DNA of 64,000 nt, taken from Hamiltosporidium tvaerminnensis. Its lineage: Eukaryota; Microsporidia; Dubosqiidae. The position numbers and the translations under genes were made by a program. Shown piece by piece: positions 55,010 to 64,000 of this stretch. Below the pieces are notes generated by a model that did no database searches, was not told the DNA's origin, and saw nothing but the letters and a program-made list of their open reading frames with translations. Numbering within the stretch: position 1 is the first letter of the stretch; each line of letters starts with the position of its first letter. The stretch lies in assembly GCA_022605425.2 (NCBI GenBank), contig CM061248.1, positions 310,001-374,000 on the forward strand, read 5' to 3'.

Positions 55010-55960
55010 AAAAACTAGTAATTGTTTTCTTGAATTCACTAACTGACTTATAATTTCTCATTGTTTTTATTTAGGCTTTTATACCCTCACCTGGTCTGAT
55101 GCTCACATGTTTTTTTTATTCTTTCGTATGTGAATTTTTTGACCGATGTGGAACGATTTCGCAATAAAAATTCGGGATTTTTAAATATCTCATTTTAATC
55201 CTTGTGTTTATTTACTTTTGATTTTCAAAGCTTCAGCTCGGTGTGATCTAGTTTTTCGGTTCATTTTAATTTATATTTTTACTTATTCCTTTTAATTCGT
55301 TGGTATTTATTCGTGTAAAGTGTTTTCGTAATAAGAAAAAACAATGTTTTTAGCAATAAAATATTAGTTAATTCAAAAATTATATAAATTCCTTGTTCTT
55401 TTTATCGAGAATAAGTTAATTTAAACAGATATAAAATTTCATATTGTTTTAACAATATTGTTTTTGCAATTATTAATAAGAATATGAATAAAATGGACAG
55501 ATAAAAGTCAAAAAAAAGATTAAAAATATCATACATTCGTTTTGTAAAGGTAAAAAAAAAGCTTAAAAGAGAATTCTAATAAATTTATTTGGTAGAATTT
55601 TTCGAGTTAAATTTGAAAAGGTAATAATAATATTTTTTAAGGCTTTATTGTGATGTACTAATATCTAGAAAATATGATTATCAATGGTCAAAGTAAATAT
55701 TTTTTTAAAACAATCAAACTTTTAAGTGTTTTATGTTCTACTTCTGCACTCTATTAGTTCTATAAGATTTATGAAGAGCCAGTAAATGTCATATTTTTAC
55801 TGGCAAAAACTATTGGATTCTTACTTTTTTCGAACCAATAACATTCGAGGCGAGAGTTTCCGTCGCCTGCTCATGGAATTCCATTTCATTGCTAGATTAT
55901 ATAAATGATTGTAATATATTACTCACATTTATTATGATTAAAACTAGCTCTTAAGCTCGT
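55010..55960. repeat. Dispersed repeat family B, copy 1
   Basis: Shares an ordered set of blocks with copies at about 56040-56900 and 60420-61350: TTTTATACCCTCACCTGGTC, TTATTCGTGTAAAGTGTTTT, TTAATAAGAATATGAATAAA, CTATTAGTTCTATAAGATTT and TTCGAGGCGAGAGTTTCCGT. Copies are perhaps 65-75% alike by eye, so old. No coding frame. Confidence 0.55.
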
Positions 55961-56039
55961 GGAAACAAACTTAATTTTACATTCAACAAAAAAATAAAAC
56001 TACCTTAAATTAACTTTTTCAACATCATTAGCTTATCTA

Positions 56040-56905
56040 TATGGATTTTATATATTGTTCAAATTTTTAAAAACCTCGTAATCTGTGTACTCGATACTTC
56101 TTTAGCCTTTTAGATCTGGATTTTTAGCTTCTCTTAGACAATTTGATAATAAGTTTTCAAAATATATTAATCTAATCATATTTTTCATATTCGGTTTTAT
56201 TTTGTTTTAAATTTGTAGTAGTCCAAGTAATTATTTCTTTTTTTACTAAATTAAGATCATCATCTATTTTCATCATATCCGCTTGATTTTTCGTGGCCTT
56301 TATTCATGTGAAGAGTTTTCTTTGTTTATAAAAACGGTTTTTTACGTTACAGAATTTATTAGAGAATTGAATAATTAATCAGATTCCTAGTTATCTATAT
56401 TTAGATTTTTTAATTTAATCAGGTATAAAATTACATGAGACTATTCCACCAGATGCTATTTTAGGACTATTATTGAAGATATGAATAAAAGCACAGTAAA
56501 ATGACTAAAAGAATCAATTTTATCGTGCACTGCCTTATGTAATTGTGAAAATTCTTAGAAAAAAATATCTGAATATATTGATTCAAATTTTTAGAAAAAT
56601 AAAAAAGAATAAACTTTATTACGTTGTTCTTCCTACATACTAGAATCTAGAAAGGATGTTAAGAGTAATTACTTCGAATATGACTTTAAACCAATTAAAC
56701 GATTTCATTTGTTTCATGTCTTATTTCTCCTACTATTGTTGCTATGTAAAACTTATGAACAAATCAGAAGTCATTATTCTTAATTGAAGCATTATTATTG
56801 GTGTTTTTCTTTTTTATAAAACGATTAAACACTTTGAGGTGAGTCTTTGGGACATAAATTACATCAATCGATCATGTAAATGATAAATAATCTAAATATT
56901 CTAAA
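56040..56905. repeat. Dispersed repeat family B, copy 2
   Basis: TTATTCATGTGAAGAGTTTT, TTGAAGATATGAATAAAAGC, AACTTATGAACAAATCAGAA and CTTTGAGGTGAGTCTTTGGG keep the block order of copies 1 and 3. The Ginger-like transposon begins directly after this copy, so it inserted in or beside it. Confidence 0.5.
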
Positions 56906-56910
56906 ATTAA

Positions 56911-59073
56911 TGTCACGAGCCAATAAACCCCCCCATGTCCAATAGAACCCCCGTTATTTTCTATACACCCCCCTTTATTTTTTAATGATTTATAGAACCC
57001 CCGTTATTTTCGAATGATTTATAGAACCCCCGTTATTTTCATATATTTTACCTAAGGGTCATATATTTGAAAAAAGGATGTGATTTTTTGCCTAAATTTA
57101 AAAGAGGGTCTCTTTAGAAAATGCTTATCTAGTTTTTAACTTATATTTCCTGACAAAAAAATATTTCAAGTTTTGCCAGAATAAATATAAAAACTTTAAT
57201 GATAATACTTTAATAATAAAAAATGCCATAATAATTACAAAGTAAACTAAATTAAACTCGTTTTATTGCGCCACTAAAAACTGCTATTGTATCATCATTG
57301 TTTTTTACTTCAATCATGTTGTTCATCAAAATAGCGGTAACTGAAAAACCGAATTATCGTACAAAAAGAGTCAAAAGGCACTCTTTTAGTTTTAGTATTC
57401 ATATCGAAGTCTTTTTTATCAAAACTTGATGTCCAATAGAAAAATCCCTCTTTAGTTTATTCGAATTTTTGCTTTCTATAATTCTTTCTCTATAGTTTTT
57501 ATAAGGCTTAGCCACATCCGAACGAATCTTACTATTGCTTGCGAGATCATCGGGTATTATAGTGTTTGTAGGGGTTACTGTTTCAGTAAATTTTTCACGT
57601 ACATCCGAGGCGATTTCCAGGATTCATTGTGTATACGCTGCATTTTCTTCGACTAAAACTATATCAGGATCTATATCAATAGCAGGTACTATCATACTGG
57701 CTTCTTTTCAACTATTATGCTTCTAGAAAGTGGATTGTTAAAACCCGGTTGTCAGAAGAAAAGCATAAATGGAGATTTGTTTGTTAATCTATGTATTGTT
57801 CTGTTATATGCACAAATAACATTGTTAAGATGTTCAATCCAGCTTCTTCCACCTGTTTCATGTAATTTCTTCGCTAGCCATCTTTTTATGGTTTGATTTA
57901 CACGTTCCACTTGACCTTGCGCCTTCGAATTGCGTCGTCTTCCATGTAATTCTTACGTTGAGATCTGTTAAAAAGGCTTCAACTAGTGCATTTTTAAACT
58001 CTCGACCGTTATCGGATTGTATTGCCACTGGGACACCGATGTTGTCAAATAAAAATTTTAATGAATATCTTACTAATTTTGAAGTTTTATTAATCAGCTT
58101 AAAGTACCAGAGATGTTTTGTGTATGTGTCAATTACATTAAGAATCCAGATATATTGATCATTTTGATCACTATATCTCTTGTGATTTACACAATCCATC
58201 ATAAATAGATCTTATTTTTTGGTAATAGGATTTATAATATTGGCTGATTTGTTTTTAGAGAATTGAATCGACTACATGCTTCACCCTCTTTTCATACTCT
58301 TTTACATATTCCTTGGGAATTCCATAGTATTTTTGTGCAATCAAAGCCATCATTTTATTTACTCCGATGTGTGCAACAGCATGTTCTGTTTGAATAATTT
58401 GTTTAATCAAGGCAGTTTCAAATCCAAAAACGGCTTTTATTAGATGATCGCGCCTTTTAAAACAAATATCATCTCCGAGCAAAGTAAAATGTTCCGCCTT
58501 CTGCCTCAACAACCCCTTTTCTTCTTTGGCATACGCAGTTGGATACTGACCGGTTTTTAAATTTGACTTAAGAATTTCTTTTTCTTTCTTATTTTTGAAA
58601 CTTACAATCTTTGGCATTTTGGTTACATTATGTTTTTATATATATATAAAATGAATACTTAGAAAAAAAACAAATAATAGGAAACCATTAATCAAATGTA
58701 TATACAATTTTATGTTGTTTAGTGCCTGTATCAAATTCTACAACGAAAATTTGCCTTACAAATACTAACAAATGCAAATAACTGAAAAAAGCAAAAAGGA
58801 ACTGAAAAGAAAAATATAAATTTTATTGGATATTTAATTCTTAATTAACACATCGTGTTTGTTTATATAAAAGAAATGTTAAAAAAGGATGGATAAGAAA
58901 TATTGGAAAAGAAACTAAAATAAGAAGATCTATACGAATAAAGGGAATAAATGGGTTATAAGGATATAGAAATTAAAAGGCTATATGAAAAAATAAAGGG
59001 TGTTATCAAGATTAAAAATGTATAGGAAATAAAGGGGGTTCTATTGAGCATGGGGGGTTATTGGCCCGTGACA
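56911..59073 (-). mobile_element. Ginger-like DNA transposon with terminal inverted repeats
   Basis: Left end TGTCACGAGCCAATAAACCC and right end (reverse complement) TGTCACGGGCCAATAACCCC; the pairing continues through a C run, CATG, then CAATAGAACCCCC and TTATTT(T/C)CTATACA, about 60 bases with few mismatches. Ends in TGT...ACA and an integrase-type DDE protein on the - strand are the features of Ginger elements. Total 2163 bases. Just inside the left end, ATAGAACCCCCGTTATTTT is repeated three times. Inside the right end there is GATAACACCCTTTATTTTTT on the integrase's coding strand, similar to the host gene AACACCC motif. Flanks ATTAA and ATTTA are at best an imperfect target duplication. 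Confidence 0.8.
57370..58617 (-). pseudogene. Integrase/transposase of the Ginger-like element, frameshifted
   Basis: Read from 58617 down. The first segment (120 residues) carries LKTGQYPTAYAKEEKGLLRQ and HAVAHIGVNKMMALIAQKYY, an HHCC-type integrase zinc domain whose Cys pair is lost at a stop near 58255. The second segment (58202-57858) is the rve catalytic core: NVIDTYTKHLWYF with the first Asp and IQSDNGREFKN with the second. The third catalytic residue is in another frame after a shift near 57945: AQGQVERVNQTIKRWLAKK. A stop interrupts after SPFMLFF (57765), and a C-terminal DFSIGHQVLIKKDFD remains near 57450. At least three lesions, so inactive. The protein resembles the integrase-like proteins of the KRBA2/Ginger group more than LTR-retroelement integrases. 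Confidence 0.75.
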
Positions 59074-59459
59074 ATTTATAAGAGGGAATTTGCTTTAGTA
59101 AGAAAAATTTAAATGATTAGAGAATTTGGTTGGACTATTGATGAAAGCCAGAGGAAAATGAAAATTCTTTAGGGGTCAAAATTCTTTTATTCTTACCGCT
59201 TTTTTGTCAATTTACAATAAAAAATTTAAAAATTACAAAATATTTACGACCTTAATAAATATTTAAATTTTGCCTTAAAATTTCTCACTTAAAAGTAACG
59301 AAATTTTCTATTTATATGATACCTGTTAACGATTAAGAACTATTTATTAAAATCTGTAAAATGCAAATAAGAAACGACAGTGACTTAGGGGAGCATTTAT
59401 TATTAGAACAACACGATTTGGTTAATCATGTTTTGTTTGTAATAGAACTCTAAACGGCT

Positions 59460-60206
59460 TCATTTTTTCTTTAGGAAAGATTTGTTTTCGCTGTACGTTT
59501 TTTGATAAGAAATATACCGAATATTGCTTCGATGCAATTGAAAATTACAAAATTGGAATTCATGGTGTAATTTATATCATTCGAAGGTTTACATTTGAAC
59601 TTGCCATATGATTTCATCAAAGCAATACATGGTTTTTTATATGTAAACTATAGCTGATTCTATGAAAGACTTGTAATTGCGAATACAAAATGACTGTTTA
59701 TATTCCTTTTAGAAAATTGGTGAACCTGGAGAAATAGGGAAATAGATTCATTCAGTTATAGGCAAGAGAAAGTATGATAGAGGTCGTCTTATTGGTCAAT
59801 AATAGGGTGTTTAGAGCTATTTCGAGCACGACAAAGAGATTCTATATGCAAATTGTTCCAAATAGAACGTTGGGGCTTTTAAAAATGCTGTATATAATTC
59901 TATCTATTCAGGAAGTACAGTATATTCCGCTGAACACCAGTTCATACCTATTAATATTTAGAGAAAATTAAGATTTCTCTTATAATAGGTGTGAGCCATT
60001 CAACAAATTTTATATCAGAATCGGGTGTTCATACAAACACAATTATAAATTTATGGTCGCATTCAAAAGGTTTAAAACAAAAGATAATTTTAACAAAAGG
60101 CTTCAAGTTGAATGATTACATTTACGAATATTTTTTTAGGAAAAACATCGATGTAAGGCACGAAAGTACACTGTTTTTAAAATCATTGGAACTTTTTATC
60201 AAATAA
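59460..60206 (+). pseudogene. Merlin/ISXO2-type (IS1595-like) transposase, dead
   Basis: Pieces in three frames match this DDE transposase family in order. AAATTGGTGAACCTGG (59713) starts KIGEPGEIGK, then a stop, then GKRKYDRGR (the family's KRKYNRGR). RAISSTTKRFYMQIVPNRTL follows in a second frame, and SHSTNFISESGVHTNTIINL in the third (family: NHS.NFVD..TGVHTNTIE.LW). At the usual catalytic positions I find no Asp before SVIGKRKY, SAEH in place of the SD motif, and HTNTII in place of HTNTIE, so all three acidic residues are lost. The N-terminal part from about 59460 is less certain. Merlin elements are known in some microsporidia. Terminal repeats were not found. Confidence 0.7.
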
Positions 60207-60419
60207 TGTGGATCAATATTTTACATGATTTTATCACATTAAAATTAAACTTACAAAAAAGCTGGGCAAAATAAAAAGATTTTACTCCTAAAAAATTTTC
60301 ATTTTCCCTCTGGCCTTCATCAAAAGTCCAATTGAGAATTTGATTTTTTAAATAATTAGATATTACACTTGTAGCAACAAACTTTCATTTACATTCATAA
60401 GAAAAAATGCTTAAAATAT

Positions 60420-61350
60420 TATTGGTTTTCATTATTTGAGCCATAATTCCTCAATCATCTCAACAAAAATTTTATACTCTCATCTAGTCTGTTTTTCGTA
60501 TATTTTTTAGTCTTTCATATAATATTTTTAGTAGTCTGCATGATATTTCTCATTAAAATTTAGGATGTTTTTCAATTAGCATATTCTTCTTCCATTTTTC
60601 ATTTAATTTCAATCTTTTCAGAGCTTTGGCCCGGCATTTTATGTTTAGCATGTTCACTTTCCACATATTTTTATTCAATTCTGTCGTTTTTCTTGAAGAA
60701 ATTTATTCAAATGAAGAATTTTTTTGTCTCAAATCACCATTCTTTTAACCATATGCTGTATTATTTAATTTGTTTATTGTATAATTCTCTGTTATTTCAA
60801 TCAAAAATCTTTTAGTTTAATCAAGTATAGAGTTCCACGACGCTTTTCAAGCAAAATTGCTTTGTGGATTTATTATTAAGAATATAAACATATTATACAG
60901 AAAAATTGTAGAAAAGCATCAATCTTATTATATAATTCTCCATACCACCGTAAATTTGTAGAAAAAAACAGAACAAATTGATTTGATTTTTTTTGGCAAT
61001 AAAAACTTTAGAAAAATTAAAAAAACCGATTTATTATGTTATTCTTGATAAATAATACAATTTAGAAGAAAATTTACGTATTTTATTTCAAATATTTTTT
61101 GTTTTGAAAGAATGGAAATATTTTAATTGTTTTAAGTCCAGCGCTACTCACAATTTTTGGTTCTGTAAGATTTCTGAACAAATAAAAAGAGACATATTTT
61201 AATTGAAGCACTCTTAATGATGTATTATAGTCTTAGAACCAATTAAACATTTCGAGCTGAGTCGACGTCGGGACTTTACTGAATTTTATAAATTATAAAC
61301 TACTCAATTGAAGAAAATAAAATAAAATTTTACCTAAAAGAAATATAAAT
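60420..61350. repeat. Dispersed repeat family B, copy 3
   Basis: TTTTATACTCTCATCTAGTC, GTTTAATCAAGTATAGAGTT, ATTATTAAGAATATAAACAT, GGTTCTGTAAGATTTCTGAA and TTTCGAGCTGAGTCGACG reproduce the block order of copies 1 and 2. No coding frame. Confidence 0.55.
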
Positions 61351-62689
61351 GATAGCTTTATTCGTGCATGGCTTCGATTAAAAAAAAATGGAAATTCAGA
61401 GCCACAAAAATGGAAACAGCACATCGCCAACTATAAATTTTTATAGTTTATTTATTTATTGGTGTACTTTGAGTTACAAAATAATCTTTGTTTTTTGTCG
61501 AGTGTATATACATATGCAAATAAAACCGAGGTTTTCCCGATGTCAATTGCTAATAGAGTTATTTATGTTAAAAGCATCGATTCTCAAATTTATTCTAAGC
61601 ACCGCGGCGATTTTCTTTGTGTTCTGTTTACGGTTTTCGTAAAAGAAAATTCAGCATGAAACTGAAAAGTTTGAATTTAAATGGCTTATTTATTGGAAGT
61701 CTTAAAATGCGTAGTAACTGCGATCTTCTTATTCGAATTCCAATTCAAAATTGTGACAACGATGAATTTTGCACTGGTTTTCTTACCGAAATTGTCATGC
61801 CGTTTTAAGCCGTGGTTGAATAATGTTTCGGAAAAGAAATAAATATCCTCCATTTTTACTTATTAATGAAATATATTAACCGAAATATAGCGGTTTTAAT
61901 AATTCTGTTGGGCAATCGCCAACTTCTTCGCGATTCATCACTGTATCGAAAATCTTAATTATATCGCTTCGGCTGGTATTTAAGTTTAAATTTTGAATTA
62001 ATGATCTTTAGATAAAGGTTGGTAGCGGATATACAGCATGTATACTGAGCTACGCATTGATTTTGTAATTTACAATGATATTTGTGAAAAAAATTTGAGA
62101 CAAACTGTCTATAGTTGATGTCAGCTTAAAATTTTTTCGGGATTGTGATAGATTGTGTATACTGTCGATTGTAATATTCAATTTCCTAATATTCAGCAAT
62201 ATTTTGGGCGAAAAGTTTGACGAAGGCATCATTTTGTAAATGATCTCGCATATTTGTTTTCATGGTAAATTTGTTTAACAAGTGTCATAAAACTGATGGA
62301 TAAAGACATCTATTTAGTATACCAGTTAATGTTGAGTGGGAAAAACTGGTTGAGTTTGGCAAAAATTCACAAGAGAATAAAATCGGTACTCATCGAAAAG
62401 ACTGTACATTCCCTCTCGATCTCTGCAGTATATTTTCAAGAGCTTCCAATACTTTGTGTGGGCTATTATACATTCGCCTCTAAATAATAAGAACACATGC
62501 TTGAAGAACTTTGCCCATTTTGAAATTTTTGCGATATTTCATGTTGGTGTTTATCTAATTTACTAATTCAATGGCAATCACATGCTTGATAGGCTCTTAG
62601 ACATCTATCTAAAAGTTTTCCCAAATTCCAGAAAAAACCGAATACAAGATAGATTATATATTATTAATAAATAATAAATGTCGAAATCC
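61351..62689. other. Unassigned region with mixed short frames, perhaps a decayed element
   Basis: Base composition is less AT-extreme than the neighbours, and several overlapping short frames exist on both strands (61388-61808 +, 62296-62487 +), a pattern typical of a decayed coding element. I could not match any frame to a family. Confidence 0.35.
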
Positions 62690-63567
62690 TATCGGTCTCT
62701 TTTATTTATAATGATTTTTTTTCATCGAAGGAGAACCATTAAAATAGAGGTTTGATAAAAAAAAATTATTTGTTTCTTCTTAATCAAATTGCTTGCAAGA
62801 TGTTCTAAGTAGAAGAGTTTTAAAGAAAGTTTAAAATTTAAATGCAAAAATAAAATTATTTATTTCTTTTTAATCAAATTGCTTGCAAGATGTTCGAAGT
62901 AGAAAAGTTTCAAAGAAAGTTTAAAATTTAAAAGCAAAAATAAAATAAATTCAATAAATAAATTATTTCTTTTAATTCTTCCGTTAAAAACTGTTTTTAA
63001 ATCAATAATACTGTTTTTCATTGTCTCAATGTTTTTATCGTGAATTTCAAGAATGTTAAAAATATTTTCTTCTTAAAACGCTTCATATGTCTTTTCTTCG
63101 TCACTTATACTTTTAAATATTTTTTTTATATGTTTCTTAGGTATTTTCTACTTTTAAAAAGCTAATTATTTGCTCTTTCGTCTTATTTTTTATAAATAAT
63201 TTTGCTTTGGAATAAAAGGTCGTAAATTCTAATTAAAGAAAAATAAATCATAGATATAAAGATAAATTGAAATACACAACATATTTGCTCAAATGATTAT
63301 CATAGATGTAAACTATCTTTTATAGTTGATGTCATACTTTTTTTGCTTCTTTTCTTCTAAAAAAATGTTGTTCAAATATAAAAATCAAATAAGAAAATTT
63401 AAAGAAAAATGTAAAGAACAACAGAAGAGGAAGATAAACAGAAAAATACAGCCTTAAGATATGTATTTGTACAATATAAGAAAGTTTTAATGATTTTTTT
63501 CATCATTTTTTTTTAAAAAAATCTCTATAAACAAAAAAGACGATTAGGATTACGACAATAAATAAAA
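62690..63567 (-). repeat. Right arm of the long inverted repeat
   Basis: Reverse complement of 4888-5665. The arm carries an extra tandem copy of about 90 bases: AATCAAATTGCTTGCAAGAT occurs at 62793 and again at 62871, once in the left arm. Otherwise differences are few. The inner edge shows TTTATTTATAATGATTTTTT, matching the TTATAAATAAA tract of the left side. Confidence 0.9.
62860..63021 (-). CDS. Possible small membrane-anchored protein, second copy
   Basis: Same 53-codon frame as 5428-5589 on the left arm, with one synonymous difference noted. The extra 90-base duplication in this arm lies just after the stop codon, so the frame itself is untouched. It starts MKNSIIDLKTVFNGR and ends with a Lys-rich tail after a hydrophobic segment. 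Function unknown; may be a remnant of a longer protein. Confidence 0.25.
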   Translation of the reverse strand: MKNSIIDLKTVFNGRIKRNNLFIEFILFLLLNFKLSLKLFYFEHLASNLIKKK

Positions 63568-63689
63568 CCTCTTCAATCATACTTGTATTATACTAACAGC
63601 ATCAAAACCATTAAACCCTCTAATAAACCTTCTTCTTTATTTCCGTTCTATTAAAACACTTTGGCTTATTCCACACAATATTAACAACC

Positions 63690-63845
63690 TGTTAACCAAT
63701 AATTTATCTAATAACACCATTTAATCAACAACTGATACATTAACACCCTAACTTACTAAGCTCTATATTAACACCCTTTTGCCTAACATATCTTTTATTA
63801 ATACCCCTTTAAATCACAACACTCTTATTAACACCCTTTAAAAAA
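63690..63845 (+). promoter_or_regulatory. TTAACACCC array near the right window edge
   Basis: ACATTAACACCCTAA (63737), ATATTAACACCCTTTT (63765), ATTAATACCCCTTTAA (63797) and TTATTAACACCCTTTAA (63826), spaced about 28-31 bases. Same motif and strand logic as upstream of YKT6. It predicts a + strand gene starting beyond position 64000 (inference). Confidence 0.4.
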
Positions 63846-63847
63846 AT

Positions 63848-64000
63848 TTAACTGTTTTTCAACGTATTTAATTTACCCTTATATGGTAGAAAAAAAATTA
63901 TGATATAATAAACCCCTTTATGAACAAATTAAACTGTTTTGCAACGTATTTAATATATCCTTATATGGTAAAAAGAAAATTTTATGATATAATAAACCCC
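63848..64000. repeat. 82-bp tandem repeat, running off the window
   Basis: ACTGTTTTTCAACGTATTTAA at 63851 and ACTGTTTTGCAACGTATTTAA at 63933, each followed by CCTTATATGGTA and ATGATATAATAAACCCC. Two copies visible; the array may continue past the window and also carries CCCC in each unit. Confidence 0.85.

Noticed and set aside
57535-58158. + strand ORFs over the integrase
   Set aside because: Antisense shadows of the Ginger-like integrase pseudogene.
56906-59078. A perfect target-site duplication around the Ginger-like element
   Set aside because: Flanks ATTAA and ATTTA match 4 of 5 only; not claimed as a duplication.
61388-61808. Overlapping ORFs that might be part of a Helitron helicase C-terminus
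   Set aside because: I looked for the family's Pro-Arg-Ile and Gln-Phe-Pro motifs and found only a weak resemblance; not enough to call.
1-64000. tRNA genes and CRISPR arrays
   Set aside because: I looked for T-arm GGTTCGA-type strings with matching acceptor stems and found none that fold; the tandem arrays are contiguous units without spacers, so not CRISPR. A tRNAscan run could still find one.

Overview
The window looks like nuclear DNA of a microsporidian (obligate intracellular fungal relative) with an expanded, repeat-rich genome. It is very AT-rich. The genes have no convincing introns, and several recognisable eukaryotic proteins are shortened versions of fungal ones: SMC3, the PIG-T/Gpi16 C-terminus, YKT6, GID4, RRB1/GRWD1, the CAAX protease STE24 and a TBC RabGAP. 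Several starts carry a CCC triplet in the last 15 bases before the ATG, a known microsporidian start-proximal signal. I see about a dozen host genes in 64 kb, far sparser than compact microsporidia, and much of the rest is decayed mobile DNA. Species is not assigned.

Layout. 1-1.4 kb: Helitron remnant (- strand) and a non-LTR-like tail. 2.2-3.5 kb: STE24. 3.6-4.7 kb: decayed R2-like retroelement. 4.9-5.7 kb: left arm of a long inverted repeat. 6.4-8.5 kb: cytosolic HSP70 (-), then a 73-bp minisatellite that repeats the motif TTAACACCCCTTTA. 9.2-10.2 kb: RRB1. 10.5-10.9 kb: a second 73-bp tandem array. 11-17.5 kb: a broken secreted-like ORF and one copy of repeat family A. 17.5-19.8 kb: R2-like non-LTR retroelement with an open reading frame. 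22.5-23.7 kb: YKT6 (+) and PIG-T-like (-). 24-30 kb: mostly non-coding, with an interrupted secreted-like ORF. 30.5-33.6 kb: three adjacent - strand ORFs that together spell a DH-PH-CNH Rho guanine-nucleotide exchange factor. 34.7-36.9 kb: TBC RabGAP (-) and GID4 (+). 39.9-42.5 kb: two more R2-like fragments on either side of a 5S rRNA gene. 44-48.5 kb: two unrecognised ORFs, one multi-pass membrane and one basic/possibly secreted. 51.7-54.8 kb: SMC3. 55-61.3 kb: three copies of repeat family B, a Ginger-like integrase DNA transposon with clear TGTCAC...GTGACA terminal inverted repeats, and a dead Merlin/ISXO2-type transposase. 62.7-63.6 kb: right arm of the inverted repeat. 63.6-64 kb: another TTAACACCC array.

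Genes that belong together: STE24 trims CaaX proteins after prenylation, and YKT6 here ends in a CaaX box (CSFS), so the window holds a possible enzyme-substrate pair. YKT6, the TBC RabGAP and the PIG-T-like protein all serve the secretory/endomembrane pathway. The split RhoGEF would activate Rho1 in cell-wall signalling if it is still functional.

Most promising observations: the three-ORF RhoGEF; the sense-oriented TTAACACCC arrays upstream of genes; the 58-kb-spaced inverted repeat whose arms preserve a 53-codon ORF; and the Helitron, Ginger, Merlin and R2-like remnants. All assignments come from reading motifs by eye; no database search was run.
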